This document shows, piece after piece, positions 1 to 8,802 of a DNA stretch of 64,000 nt; position 1 is the first letter of the stretch, and the number at the start of each line of letters is the position of its first letter. Location: assembly GCF_000407505.1 (NCBI RefSeq), contig NZ_ASWE01000002.1, positions 496,001 through 560,000 of the forward strand, given 5' to 3'. The notes under the pieces are model-generated. The model was given only the letters and a program-made list of their open reading frames with translations, was not told where the DNA came from and ran no database searches. This DNA comes from Enterococcus phoeniculicola ATCC BAA-412 (lineage in GTDB: Bacteria > Bacillota > Bacilli > Lactobacillales > Enterococcaceae). Position numbers and translations under genes: made by a program.

Positions 1-437
1 CCCTGATAGATATCATTTTTCAAGTGGAAATCTGGCAAATAGTCAGGGATTTCTGCACCGATAGAGCGCATTGCTTGTTCCATTTGAGAAACTTGAAACG
101 AGGATATCCGACAAAAATGATCTAATCCAGTTAATGCAATATCAATCTTTTGTTTCCTAAAATGGGTAAGTAGAGTCTTTAATTTAGTTTTTTCCAGTGT
201 TCTCTTAAACACCTGTCTATCGTTAAGAAAAGCAGCAGAGCCATTGCAAACAATATAATCTTTTATAGTTAACTCATCTAAAATATCTTTGATGAGAAAA
301 CGACTTCGTCCTGTTGCCAACATTACCGTGTGTTTTCTTTGTAAGTAATCCAATGCTAGCACCGTGCTTTGAAGTAACTGATTTTTACTTGTTAGCAGAG
401 TTCCATCAAGGTCAAAAACGAATAACTTTTTCTCCAT
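1..437 (-). CDS. HAD-superfamily (Cof-type) sugar phosphatase, 3' end outside window
   Basis: Reading down from the ATG at 437 gives 145 codons that stay open to the window edge, so the C-terminus is missing. The N-terminus carries the HAD nucleophile motif FDLDGTLL (Asp nucleophile and Asp+2), followed by LATGRSRF, the usual second-motif region of Cof-type phosphatases. These enzymes remove phosphate from sugar phosphates or nucleotides in the cytosol. It starts 11 bases after the PTS permease stop and is probably co-transcribed with it, which suggests it dephosphorylates the imported sugar phosphate or an overflow product. The substrate is not predictable. Confidence 0.85.
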   Translation of the reverse strand, partial: MEKKLFVFDLDGTLLTSKNQLLQSTVLALDYLQRKHTVMLATGRSRFLIKDILDELTIKDYIVCNGSAAFLNDRQVFKRTLEKTKLKTLLTHFRKQKIDIALTGLDHFCRISSFQVSQMEQAMRSIGAEIPDYLPDFHLKNDIYQ

Positions 438-448
438 GTCTTTCCCTC

Positions 449-2311
449 TTAACTCTCTGTCTCAAAAATCGAATCATCAAATCCTAAAATCCAGGTTGCC
501 ACAAAGGTCACTACAATCGTAATTCCAATTGTACATAAGGCCAATATAAAATTCGTATTTGACCCATCAGGATTCATAAAGATTGGTAACGTAAAAAATG
601 ATGGTGGCGCAAATGAAAAGATTTTAACATTGGCGATGGCACAAAAGATCCCGTTTGCGATACAACCAATAAAGGTCGCATAAAAAGGCTTTTTCAGCTT
701 CACACTGATTCCATAAAGAGTGGGCTCTGTAATACCGCTTAAAAATGCCGTAATCGCACAGCTAGCCGCAAGCTGTTTTAAATTACGTTTCTTCGTTTTG
801 AACATTACTGCTAATGCCACCGCGAATTGTGAGAAGTTCATCCCAATAAAAGCAATCAGAAGCATATTGTCATAGCCTAAGTTCTCAAAGTTTGTCAAAA
901 TAATTATCGGAGTCAAGGCGATGTGCATCCCCGTCATGACTAAAAGTGGAGCAAAAGAAGCTACTAATAGAATTGCTAACCAACTTGCGTGACTATAGAT
1001 CAAAGTTAGAATACTTCCGATTCCTTCACCCAATAAGAATCCTGCCGGACCAGTAATACACAAGGCGATCGGTAACATAACCACCACGATTGCAAAGGGT
1101 TTAAAAACATATTTGGCCGCATCTGGAACATATTTGTCAGCTAGTTTTTCGACGTATGACAGAACCCACACGCTTAAAATGATCGGCAATAAACTAGAAG
1201 AGTAGTCCACAGCTGTCACAGGCAAGTAAAATAAATCAACAGTTCCACCTTTTTGAGCGAAGCCTAGAATATTCGGATGTAAAAACAGTCCTCCTAAAAA
1301 TAGCGCATAGATCGTATTGCATTTAAACCTCTTCGATGCGGTGTAAGCCAACATCAACGGTAAGAAATAGAAAACGACATTGGCGGCGCTATTTAAAATT
1401 ACATAGGTCGAGCTTTCCTGATCCATACCTAATCGAGTCATAATGACCAGAATTGCAGAAATAAATCCGCTAGCCATAATCAATGGAACTGCTGGGCTTA
1501 AAATATCGGATAATACGTTCAAAATCCGATTTGGAACCGATCCTTTTTCTTTCATTTTCTCTGTCGAACTTTCTATATTGTAGAGTTTTTGAATATTGTC
1601 ATAGATTTGATTAACGGTATTGCCGATGACGATCTGCAATCCACCCATGGATTTAACGATACCTAGTACACCAGGAATTTTTTCAAGCTTTTCTTCGTCT
1701 GCAGCTGCTTCATCCTTTAAGTTAATCCTCAATCTGGTGGCGCAATGCCCCAGTGAAGTGATATTGTCTTTACCTCCCAATGCACGAATGATGTCATGTT
1801 CTAAAGCATATTCTTTTGAATTCATTTCCTTTTTTTCCATTGGTATCTCGCCTTTCTCAATATCCAATAGAAGTGTCTCACGATCTCCCTGTTCCAATTC
1901 GTTAACCTCGATTATCTTATAATCTGGTGTATTTAGGATTACTAGTGGGATGATGGGATCATATCCTCGCTCCTTTATTTTCACTAAATCAAAACGCATG
2001 ATTAGATCCCCTGTTTTAACACGGTCATTTTCTGAAACTAGCGGCTCCAAAAGTTCTCCATTCAGATTAACTGTATCAATTCCTACATGAATCAATACCT
2101 CACAACCCTGATCACTTTTCAACGTAATCGCATGTTTCGTCGGAAATACACTGACGATAACCCCATCAAAAGGAGCATAAATTTCTCCTAGATTTGGTCT
2201 CATTGCCGCTCCTTTTCCCATCATCTCCTCTGAAAAGATCGGATCTTTCACTTCGCTTAATGGAACAATCTCTCCTTGTGTAATCCCATGAATTTGCTCT
2301 TTTTCACTCAT
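449..2311 (-). CDS. PTS beta-glucoside-type permease, fused EIIA-EIIB-EIIC
   Basis: This 620-residue protein phosphorylates a sugar while importing it. The N-terminal glucose-type EIIA domain (about 1-150) has the phospho-accepting His75 in LIHVGIDT and a supporting His60. EIIB follows (about 165-250) with the phospho-cysteine in SLGHCATRLR (Cys190). The membrane-embedded EIIC domain (about 265-620) shows many hydrophobic segments and the ITEPTLYG motif near the C-terminus. The classical BglF/BglP order is B-C-A, so the A domain has moved to the front. Similarity is to the beta-glucoside/sucrose/trehalose class. The sugar is unknown, but the neighbouring glycoside genes suggest a plant-type glycoside or glucose disaccharide. 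Confidence 0.9.
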   Translation of the reverse strand: MSEKEQIHGITQGEIVPLSEVKDPIFSEEMMGKGAAMRPNLGEIYAPFDGVIVSVFPTKHAITLKSDQGCEVLIHVGIDTVNLNGELLEPLVSENDRVKTGDLIMRFDLVKIKERGYDPIIPLVILNTPDYKIIEVNELEQGDRETLLLDIEKGEIPMEKKEMNSKEYALEHDIIRALGGKDNITSLGHCATRLRINLKDEAAADEEKLEKIPGVLGIVKSMGGLQIVIGNTVNQIYDNIQKLYNIESSTEKMKEKGSVPNRILNVLSDILSPAVPLIMASGFISAILVIMTRLGMDQESSTYVILNSAANVVFYFLPLMLAYTASKRFKCNTIYALFLGGLFLHPNILGFAQKGGTVDLFYLPVTAVDYSSSLLPIILSVWVLSYVEKLADKYVPDAAKYVFKPFAIVVVMLPIALCITGPAGFLLGEGIGSILTLIYSHASWLAILLVASFAPLLVMTGMHIALTPIIILTNFENLGYDNMLLIAFIGMNFSQFAVALAVMFKTKKRNLKQLAASCAITAFLSGITEPTLYGISVKLKKPFYATFIGCIANGIFCAIANVKIFSFAPPSFFTLPIFMNPDGSNTNFILALCTIGITIVVTFVATWILGFDDSIFETES

Positions 2312-2519
2312 CTCAATCTAGGTCCTTTCTTTTTCAAGTAATCCGCGTACACATTGGTCCTTCAACGTTCTCTTAATGATAATAATAGCGTTTGTCCTTA
2401 GCCAACTCCGCCGAAGTTATGGGCAAAATAGTAAGGGAATTAGGCTGATTTCTTTCTTAGAAAAGGCCTCGTTTTTGAAAAGGCAAAAAAATGACTGTCA
2501 GATTTTGTCCAATAAAAGA

Positions 2520-2556
2520 CCTGAAATATCTCTAGACGAATCAAAGATATTTCAGG
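2520..2556 (-). terminator. Hairpin downstream of the AraC-GH39 gene
   Basis: A perfect 12-bp inverted repeat (CCTGAAATATCT at 2520-2531, AGATATTTCAGG at 2545-2556) has a 13-base loop. It lies just after the stop of the AraC-GH39 gene. On the minus strand it is followed by the T-rich TCTTTTATT, so a factor-independent terminator is likely. An operator role for the PTS promoter is the alternative. Confidence 0.55.
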
Positions 2557-2563
2557 TTATGGA

Positions 2564-5008
2564 TTATTCCATTGTTACATGCAAATAACGGATTTCATGA
2601 GGCTTTAAATGAATCGAAAATTGTAGACGATTATTCTCAACTTTTACTTTTGTGTTTAACAGCCGTGGAGTACTGATGCGATGCAAATAGTCCTGTTCAT
2701 TCATACTCAACTCTTTTAAGTCAAAGCGACTCCATTCCTCTTGAACACTACCATGTGCACGGTTTACCACACGTGATTTTATGATATAACTGCCATTTTC
2801 GACACCGTTAATATCGATATTCAACGATAAGGATTCATTGTCCTCAAAAAAATTGGACAAATTTTCTAGTTGAATTTTACTCTCATCCGTCAGGTAGTAA
2901 TTGAAATTTAATTTACGATAGTTGTGACAAGCAAGGCGAAAAGAACCTCTCGTATTTCCTGTAACAATGCAATGTTTTTCTTTGTAATAGATATCTTCAT
3001 ATAGTGAATGTAGAAATTCAAGTGCATAAAAGGCTGGTTTCGCTACTCCTGTCTTCGTAAGTAAACCACAGCCTCCAAAAAGGAATCCCTGAGAATCCTG
3101 AAGATCCGCATAGATATCCGTACCTAGCCAATGTCCAAACAACTCGGCGCCACCGATTGTTGAGATCATATTTTGAATCAAATAACTCCCCTTCGCACAA
3201 TGGTCATTGACTGGATTTCGATTAGAGAGTGTCAGACTATACTCTGAAACATGGATCGGCGTCTCTGGAAATGCACTTTGTGCTAATGCTTCTTTGACGA
3301 CCTCTAAATTATGTTTGATAAAGAAAATATCCGTTGATTTTTTTTCGTAGTAATTATCTGATTCCTTTTCTAATTGATAAGGATAACAAGTAATCGTCAA
3401 GAAATTAGGTTTCTCATCGTATTCCTGCCATAGGGACAATAAATCGCGAAAGCCTTTATTTCCATAATGCTGCACTGGAAATCCGCCACCGCCGATCTTA
3501 ATATCCGGTAAAATTTTTCTCATGGTTCCAGCGATTCTGTCAAAGTTTGAAAAATAATTGCGATGCACTTCTTCCGTTTGAGGCGAATAATTATAGCGTA
3601 AATCTAGAAAAGCAATGTCTTCTTTTTTCCAGTATTCAAAATACCATTTTTGTACCTCTTCTGAACCATAGCGTTTAATAAAGTGCCGAAGCAATTCTCT
3701 GAAAAAGCGCTGCATTTCTTCTGGTGAATCAAAATCTTCATTTCTCGGAATCTCCACTAATGCATCTTGCGTATTTTTCAATAGTCGAATCGGTTTGAAC
3801 CCCAGTTCGATATAAGGTTTCAGCTGATTCTTGACGAGAAAATCTATCGCTGTATCCAGCTTACTAAAGTTTAAATTTTCCTTTGTCGCATGAATATCTA
3901 GATAAAGATTGGGATCATAGATGTCCCAAAAACGTATATATTCTGCCCCAAGCTTATTTTTTAAATAAATGATTTGTTCCTGAAAGTCTGATTTAGTTAA
4001 ATCAATCGCTGTCCCAGCATTGATTAGCTTACTATAGTAGCTGGTCTGCTTGTAAGCTTTTTGATGATCCAAAATAAATGAGATGTTTCGATCATGGCTT
4101 TCTTCCCCTTGTTCGTCGGTTATCTGATTTTCATTTAGATAGCTATTAAGTTTCTCACGCAGTTCCTCTTCATCTTGAGTATGCTGTTCTTTTTTTTCTG
4201 TCGTCACGGCATTTTTCCGAAACAAGGAGGGTGTCATATCGTAGGCTTCTTTAAATACTTTATTGTACGCAGCAACACTCGCAAATCCGTTATCCATAGC
4301 GATTTTCATAATAGACGCGTCCGTATAGAGCAAATCAGTCATTGAATGTGTCAGACGCACCGAATTGACCAGATCTGTAAAACTAACGTTGCATTTCTTC
4401 TTGATGTATTTTGAAAGATAAGCCGTTGAAAGAAAGAAATGATTAGCTAATTCCTGCAGTGTAATGCTCTTCTGATAATTCGTTCGAATGAATTGGAAAA
4501 TCTCTTCCATTCGACTATCATTTTTCTTCTCTGATTGATAACGAACATTTTCTGATGTCAGCAAAAAGTTCTTAGAAATCACATGAAGCAGCTGATAATA
4601 CAAACTCATTCTGTAGATTTGATTTTTCTGATTTGTCACAACCTGCTGATTAAGAATCTGGTCGATGATTTTTCTCATCTCATCATAAGACTCGTTTTTT
4701 TCTAACGTGGAATTACACCAAAACAGAATCATATCTTTAGTTAATAATTCTTTTACCTTGCTGTATGAAATAACAAAACGAGCGAGAAAAAGATCATCAG
4801 ATCCTATGTAACGATGCTTGCGGTTATAATTAACAATGATCAAATCTTTTTGCTTTAACTGATATTCTTCACCCTCGACTGTCAGTGATAATTCACCATT
4901 TAGCACATATAATAACTCGAAATTTTCGTGATAATGAATTTTTGTTTCTGCTTGAGTTGTAAATTCAACATCCATTAATACATCTGAAGAGAGGTAATCT
5001 TTTTCCAT
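2564..5008 (-). CDS. AraC-family transcriptional regulator fused to a GH39-like domain
   Basis: The protein has 814 residues in three parts. An N-terminal cupin-like sensor (about 10-85) is followed by an AraC double helix-turn-helix (about 165-265, with ITLQELANHFFLS and IMKIAMDNGFASVAAYNKVF). A long GH39 beta-xylosidase-type TIM barrel ends the protein (about 300-810). The GH39 part keeps the nucleophile region HVSEYS (Glu near 587), but the expected acid/base motif W-N-E-P reads WKKE (near 455-463). Hydrolysis is therefore doubtful and the barrel may serve as a ligand sensor. It probably controls the flanking glycoside genes. A cre-like site overlaps its promoter. Confidence 0.88.
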   Translation of the reverse strand: MEKDYLSSDVLMDVEFTTQAETKIHYHENFELLYVLNGELSLTVEGEEYQLKQKDLIIVNYNRKHRYIGSDDLFLARFVISYSKVKELLTKDMILFWCNSTLEKNESYDEMRKIIDQILNQQVVTNQKNQIYRMSLYYQLLHVISKNFLLTSENVRYQSEKKNDSRMEEIFQFIRTNYQKSITLQELANHFFLSTAYLSKYIKKKCNVSFTDLVNSVRLTHSMTDLLYTDASIMKIAMDNGFASVAAYNKVFKEAYDMTPSLFRKNAVTTEKKEQHTQDEEELREKLNSYLNENQITDEQGEESHDRNISFILDHQKAYKQTSYYSKLINAGTAIDLTKSDFQEQIIYLKNKLGAEYIRFWDIYDPNLYLDIHATKENLNFSKLDTAIDFLVKNQLKPYIELGFKPIRLLKNTQDALVEIPRNEDFDSPEEMQRFFRELLRHFIKRYGSEEVQKWYFEYWKKEDIAFLDLRYNYSPQTEEVHRNYFSNFDRIAGTMRKILPDIKIGGGGFPVQHYGNKGFRDLLSLWQEYDEKPNFLTITCYPYQLEKESDNYYEKKSTDIFFIKHNLEVVKEALAQSAFPETPIHVSEYSLTLSNRNPVNDHCAKGSYLIQNMISTIGGAELFGHWLGTDIYADLQDSQGFLFGGCGLLTKTGVAKPAFYALEFLHSLYEDIYYKEKHCIVTGNTRGSFRLACHNYRKLNFNYYLTDESKIQLENLSNFFEDNESLSLNIDINGVENGSYIIKSRVVNRAHGSVQEEWSRFDLKELSMNEQDYLHRISTPRLLNTKVKVENNRLQFSIHLKPHEIRYLHVTME

Positions 5009-5040
5009 CTTTTCCCTCCTAACTCTTGTTCATTCATTAT

Positions 5041-5056
5041 AGCAAACCGGTTTCAT
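5041..5056 (-). promoter_or_regulatory. Candidate cre (CcpA) site at the AraC-GH39 promoter
   Basis: On the minus strand ATGAAACCGGTTTGCT fits the catabolite-responsive-element consensus with one mismatch. It is immediately followed by TATAAT as the likely -10 box, upstream of the start at 5008. This suggests glucose repression of the regulator. The call rests on pattern matching only. Confidence 0.4.
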
Positions 5057-5091
5057 TTCGTTAACCAGAGTATAAAAGACTTGCTTAGAGA

Positions 5092-5128
5092 AAGAAGCAG
5101 TTGGTAAAATTATTATCAACTGCTTCTT
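5092..5128 (-). terminator. Terminator after the first MFS gene
   Basis: A perfect 12-bp stem (AAGAAGCAGTTG / CAACTGCTTCTT) with a 13-base loop lies directly after the MFS stop. It is flanked by A-rich and T-rich runs, so it can act in either direction. It separates the catabolic cluster from the regulator gene. Confidence 0.8.
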
Positions 5129-5134
5129 TTTAAA

Positions 5135-6490
5135 TTAGCCTTTTACTGCATCTACTTTATCAATTTCAGCTTCCTTTGATTTGGTAATCAAGTTGATCGC
5201 CACGAAAGAAGCGGCAGCAATCAATCCAGTAGCACCAAAAGTAATAAACCACGTACTGATTGATGCATTGGCAGATAACAACAACCCGCCCAATGTCGGT
5301 CCAAAAATTCCACCTAAACGCCCCACGCTATTCACCAAACCGACCGCTGAAGTACGCAACTCCTCTGGATAGTGTTGCGAAACAAAAGCATTAACTAAGC
5401 TATGCGCCGAGAATAGAAAGAAACCAATTAAGAAAACAAAGAGGTATAATACGATGATATTGGTTTTTACACCCATCAGCATCAATACAACTGCTCCGAT
5501 TCCATAAATTGCTGGTAAGAGGACCTTAAAGCCTTTGCGATCAGCTACTGCGCCCCAGACAACCGTACCTGCGATCGTTCCTACATTCAAGAAAATCGAG
5601 AATGCTAAACTAGAACCTAAGGAGAAGCCATTTTGAACCATCACTCCCGGCAACCAAACAATCACTCCGTTAATGAAAAGCAGCCCCATAATATAGATGA
5701 TACAAGCCAGTAACGTTACGAGAATGAAACGACCGTTAAATAGTGCGAAATACGATACTTTTTTCTCTGGTTGTATCCCTTCAGCACTCATTGTTTTCAA
5801 CTGTTCAAGATCAATCTTCTTCGTATAATCCTGATCAATTCTTTCTAATACTTTTTTCAGCTTTTCTGTTTCTTGGTGTTTTACTAAGTATTGGGCCGAT
5901 TCTGGTACAAGTTTAATAATGAAAACTAGGAACAAAATAGGAACGAAAGCCATCCACAACACCGGACGCCAACCCAAACGCGGCAGTATTACAATCGCTA
6001 ATAGAGAAGCAATGATCGAACCAATTTGATTTCCACATAGAGCAATTGCTACTGATTTACTTTTGCTGCTCTTTGGGGCATATTCCGACAGCAATGATAT
6101 TACTAACGGAATCACCCCGCCAAAACCAACACCTGCTAAAAATCGGAAAATTGCGAATAATACCGGTGTATTTACTACGGATTGTCCAAAGGTAAAGACA
6201 CAGAATATCAAGACTGAACCGATCAAGACCTTTTTTACACCTAAACGATTGCTGATGATACTTAAGATTACTGCACCAAACATCGAGCCAAATTCAGATA
6301 GACTGCCCATATATCCTAATACTGTCGCATTCAAGTTCCACTCAGAAGTGATGGAAGTGATAATAGAGCCATAAGCTGTTGCACCATACCCGGTAAAAGC
6401 AATCAGAAAAACACCTAAAGCAACCAAGGTGACATGGAATTTTCCGAGTTTACTATTATCAATAAAGTTACTTACTACATTTTCTTGCAT
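5135..6490 (-). CDS. MFS transporter, aromatic-acid/sugar H+ symporter type
   Basis: This 451-residue membrane protein has about twelve hydrophobic segments and a central cytoplasmic loop (about 210-245). The family signature loop after TM2 reads SNRLGVKK and its second-half counterpart is ADRKGFKVL. The architecture is that of the AAHS-type MFS symporters that import small aromatic or sugar-like acids. A second, clearly related carrier lies at 13949-15316. The gene follows the Gfo/Idh/MocA gene at 6509-7603 by 18 bases and is probably the last gene of that operon. Given the neighbours, glycosides or aglycones are plausible cargo, but nothing in the sequence fixes the substrate. Confidence 0.85.
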   Translation of the reverse strand: MQENVVSNFIDNSKLGKFHVTLVALGVFLIAFTGYGATAYGSIITSITSEWNLNATVLGYMGSLSEFGSMFGAVILSIISNRLGVKKVLIGSVLIFCVFTFGQSVVNTPVLFAIFRFLAGVGFGGVIPLVISLLSEYAPKSSKSKSVAIALCGNQIGSIIASLLAIVILPRLGWRPVLWMAFVPILFLVFIIKLVPESAQYLVKHQETEKLKKVLERIDQDYTKKIDLEQLKTMSAEGIQPEKKVSYFALFNGRFILVTLLACIIYIMGLLFINGVIVWLPGVMVQNGFSLGSSLAFSIFLNVGTIAGTVVWGAVADRKGFKVLLPAIYGIGAVVLMLMGVKTNIIVLYLFVFLIGFFLFSAHSLVNAFVSQHYPEELRTSAVGLVNSVGRLGGIFGPTLGGLLLSANASISTWFITFGATGLIAAASFVAINLITKSKEAEIDKVDAVKG

Positions 6491-6508
6491 GTTTATTCCC
6501 CCTTAAAA

Positions 6509-7603
6509 CTAGACCTTTGCTTCCACAGATGACTCAAATGTCACACTTGAGAACGTTTCTGCAGACTTCCAGCAAGCTTCCATGACTTCCAATACTTTAC
6601 GAACTTCTTGCGGTTTAACTAATAGTTCTGCTTTGCCATTCAGAGCAGCAAAATAATTTTCAAAGAATTCAATATGTTCTGTCTCAACTTTTGGAATATC
6701 TTCGGTGACGATCAACCCTGGTTCCGGTACTCCGAATGAACGCGTAGGTCCGTAGGATTTCGCTGATTTGTCTTGATCCTCATTCACGTTTTCCAATAGT
6801 TTTGTTGTGCGAACGATCTTGCCTTCTGGATCAAATTTGTTGGCATACATACTTCCCGTATTGCCGCCCATATACCAATGACGTTCAAACCATTCTTTTT
6901 GATCAGATAAATAATACGTACCTAATTCAATCTCAGCGGTCACACTATTTTCAAAGCGCAGTAGAATATTAAAGTAATCATCAACTTCTTTATTAATTAC
7001 ATTGCGAATATCAGCAAACACTGCTTTTAACGGGCTTTCCATCATGTACAAAATCTGATCGATCAAGTGAACGCCCCAATCATAAAGCATCCCTCCGCCT
7101 TCCGCTTTGTAAACGTGCCAATCGTGCATATTGCCGTTATATCCATATAACGAACTTTTGATCGTATAGACATCACCCAAAGATCCCTCTTCGTAGCATT
7201 TCTTTACAGTTTGGAAATCCTTATCAAAACGACGTTGCTGATGAACCGTTAAGGTAACGCCTGCTTGATCAACGGCTTCCATCATTTCGTCGAATTCCGC
7301 CACACTCATAGCAGCAGGCTTCTCACAAATAATATTCATTCCTGCCCGTGCGGCTTTGATGACTAATTCTTTGTGTTGGTTATTATTTGCCGAGATGATC
7401 ACACCATTGATATCTGATTCCTCCAAAAGCTGATCAATTGTTCCATAGGTCTCGATTTCTGGATAAATCCCGCGTACTTCTTCTAACCGTTGCGGGTTTA
7501 TATCGCAAACCGCTACACAGTCCACATTCTCTAGGCTTTTCAACGTTCCCACATGACGGCGACCGATAAAGCCGTAGCCAACTACTGCATATCTGTATTT
7601 CAT
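6509..7603 (-). CDS. Gfo/Idh/MocA-family NAD(P)-dependent oxidoreductase (first copy)
   Basis: A 364-residue cytosolic dehydrogenase. The Rossmann nucleotide-binding motif VVGYGFIGRRH is at the N-terminus, and the family Lys motif CEKPAAM lies near residue 95. The substrate-side signature GGGMLYDWGVHLID carries the usual catalytic His/Asp pair. Members oxidise ring hydroxyls of sugars, inositols or glycosides, often to 3-keto forms. It sits with a deglycosidase-like alpha/beta pair, so it is a candidate for the DgpA-type step that oxidises a glycoside at C3 before cleavage. A terminator lies in the 59-base gap before it, which suggests lower expression than the upstream genes. Which of the two paralogs does which step is not decidable here. 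Confidence 0.9.
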   Translation of the reverse strand: MKYRYAVVGYGFIGRRHVGTLKSLENVDCVAVCDINPQRLEEVRGIYPEIETYGTIDQLLEESDINGVIISANNNQHKELVIKAARAGMNIICEKPAAMSVAEFDEMMEAVDQAGVTLTVHQQRRFDKDFQTVKKCYEEGSLGDVYTIKSSLYGYNGNMHDWHVYKAEGGGMLYDWGVHLIDQILYMMESPLKAVFADIRNVINKEVDDYFNILLRFENSVTAEIELGTYYLSDQKEWFERHWYMGGNTGSMYANKFDPEGKIVRTTKLLENVNEDQDKSAKSYGPTRSFGVPEPGLIVTEDIPKVETEHIEFFENYFAALNGKAELLVKPQEVRKVLEVMEACWKSAETFSSVTFESSVEAKV

Positions 7604-7625
7604 GATAATTCCGTCCTTTCTTTTT

Positions 7626-7653
7626 CAAAAAAGACGGTCAATCCCTGACCGCC
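7626..7653 (-). terminator. Terminator/attenuator between the two Gfo/Idh/MocA genes
   Basis: On the minus strand GGCGGTCA-GGGAT-TGACCGTC is followed by TTTTTT. This is a strong factor-independent terminator. It sits inside what otherwise looks like one operon, so it probably attenuates expression of the dehydrogenase and MFS genes downstream. Confidence 0.8.
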
Positions 7654-7662
7654 TTATTCAGC

Positions 7663-8775
7663 TTATTCCATCGCTAATTTGATTGTCTGGTTCCCGTCCG
7701 AAGCTTGATAGATCGCATCTAAGATTTGTGTAACTTTGAAAGCTTCACTTGGCTTCACACACGGCTCGCCATCTGTCAAAATCGCATCAATCCATTGCTT
7801 TGCTTCCGCCACACCAGCTGGTTCATTGACTCCTTCGAAGTAATCCACTAAGGCTTCACCAGATAAGGTTTCTTCACTCATTTTTCCATGACGAGTATGA
7901 TTGAACCATAATTCCGCATTTTCGTAGCTGCCGCCATATTTGATTTCGGCACCTTCTAAAGTCCCACAAAGCGTCGTTGCTGCTTCTCTGGCATCCATAT
8001 AGTTCAATGCCCACGATGCTCGCAGGTTAATCAACGCACCATTTTTGAATTTGATAAAGCCCATCGCTGAGTCTTCTACTTCAAAGGTTTCAGTATCCCA
8101 AGCGCCATAGGTATTGCCTTCCGCCGCTGACGGTAAGTTACCTAATTTATAGAAGACTTGACCGCTAACGCTATCCACTTCGTAGTTATCCATACACCAC
8201 AATGTGATATCTAAGGCGTGCGTGCCAATGTCAATCAAGGGACCGCCACCTTGTTTGGATTTGTCTGGGAAGACGCCCCAAGTAGGTACAGCTTTACGAC
8301 GAATTGCATTCGCTTCTCCGTAGTAAATATCTCCTAAATCTCCAGCTTGACAGGCCTTTTTCAAGACTTGCACATCGTGACGGAAACGATTTTGGTAACC
8401 GACAGTAAATTTCTTGTCGCTCTTTTTCCAAGCTTCCATCATTTTACGCGCATCTTCTGTGGTCGCTGCCATTGGTTTTTCACATAACACATGCTTATCA
8501 GCAGCGAAGGCTGCTACTGTGATCTCGCAATGAGAAACATTTGGTGTACAAACATGGATGATATCAATACTTGGGTCCTTCAATAATTCGTTATAGTCTG
8601 TGTAGATTTTGACATCCTTCAGATTATGACGCTCGGCAGTTGCTAACGCCTTTTCTTCTTCGATATCGCATAATGCCACGACTTCCGCTTTATCTGCTAC
8701 TTTTTCTAAGGATGGAAGGTGTTTGTTGTTACAAATACCTCCTGTTCCGATAATACCGATTTTTAGTTTTTCCAT
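7663..8775 (-). CDS. Gfo/Idh/MocA-family NAD(P)-dependent oxidoreductase (second copy)
   Basis: A 370-residue paralog of the gene at 6509-7603. It has the Rossmann motif IGIIGTGGICNNKH, the catalytic-Lys motif CEKPMAAT, and the signature GGGPLIDIGTHALDI with the active-site Asp and His. Downstream of the fold lies the family's large beta sheet with ALINLRASWALNY. It follows the lactonase-like gene by 27 bases and precedes a terminator. Two different dehydrogenases in one cluster suggest either an oxidise-then-reduce scheme around a 3-keto intermediate or two substrates. The cofactor is inferred from the family. Confidence 0.9.
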   Translation of the reverse strand: MEKLKIGIIGTGGICNNKHLPSLEKVADKAEVVALCDIEEEKALATAERHNLKDVKIYTDYNELLKDPSIDIIHVCTPNVSHCEITVAAFAADKHVLCEKPMAATTEDARKMMEAWKKSDKKFTVGYQNRFRHDVQVLKKACQAGDLGDIYYGEANAIRRKAVPTWGVFPDKSKQGGGPLIDIGTHALDITLWCMDNYEVDSVSGQVFYKLGNLPSAAEGNTYGAWDTETFEVEDSAMGFIKFKNGALINLRASWALNYMDAREAATTLCGTLEGAEIKYGGSYENAELWFNHTRHGKMSEETLSGEALVDYFEGVNEPAGVAEAKQWIDAILTDGEPCVKPSEAFKVTQILDAIYQASDGNQTIKLAME

Positions 8776-8802
8776 TTTTCTCTTCCTCTCTGCTACATGG
8801 TC

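Noticed and set aside
2376-2588. Plus-strand 70-codon frame between the PTS and AraC genes
   Set aside because: No ribosome site, no family, and it runs across a clear terminator stem.
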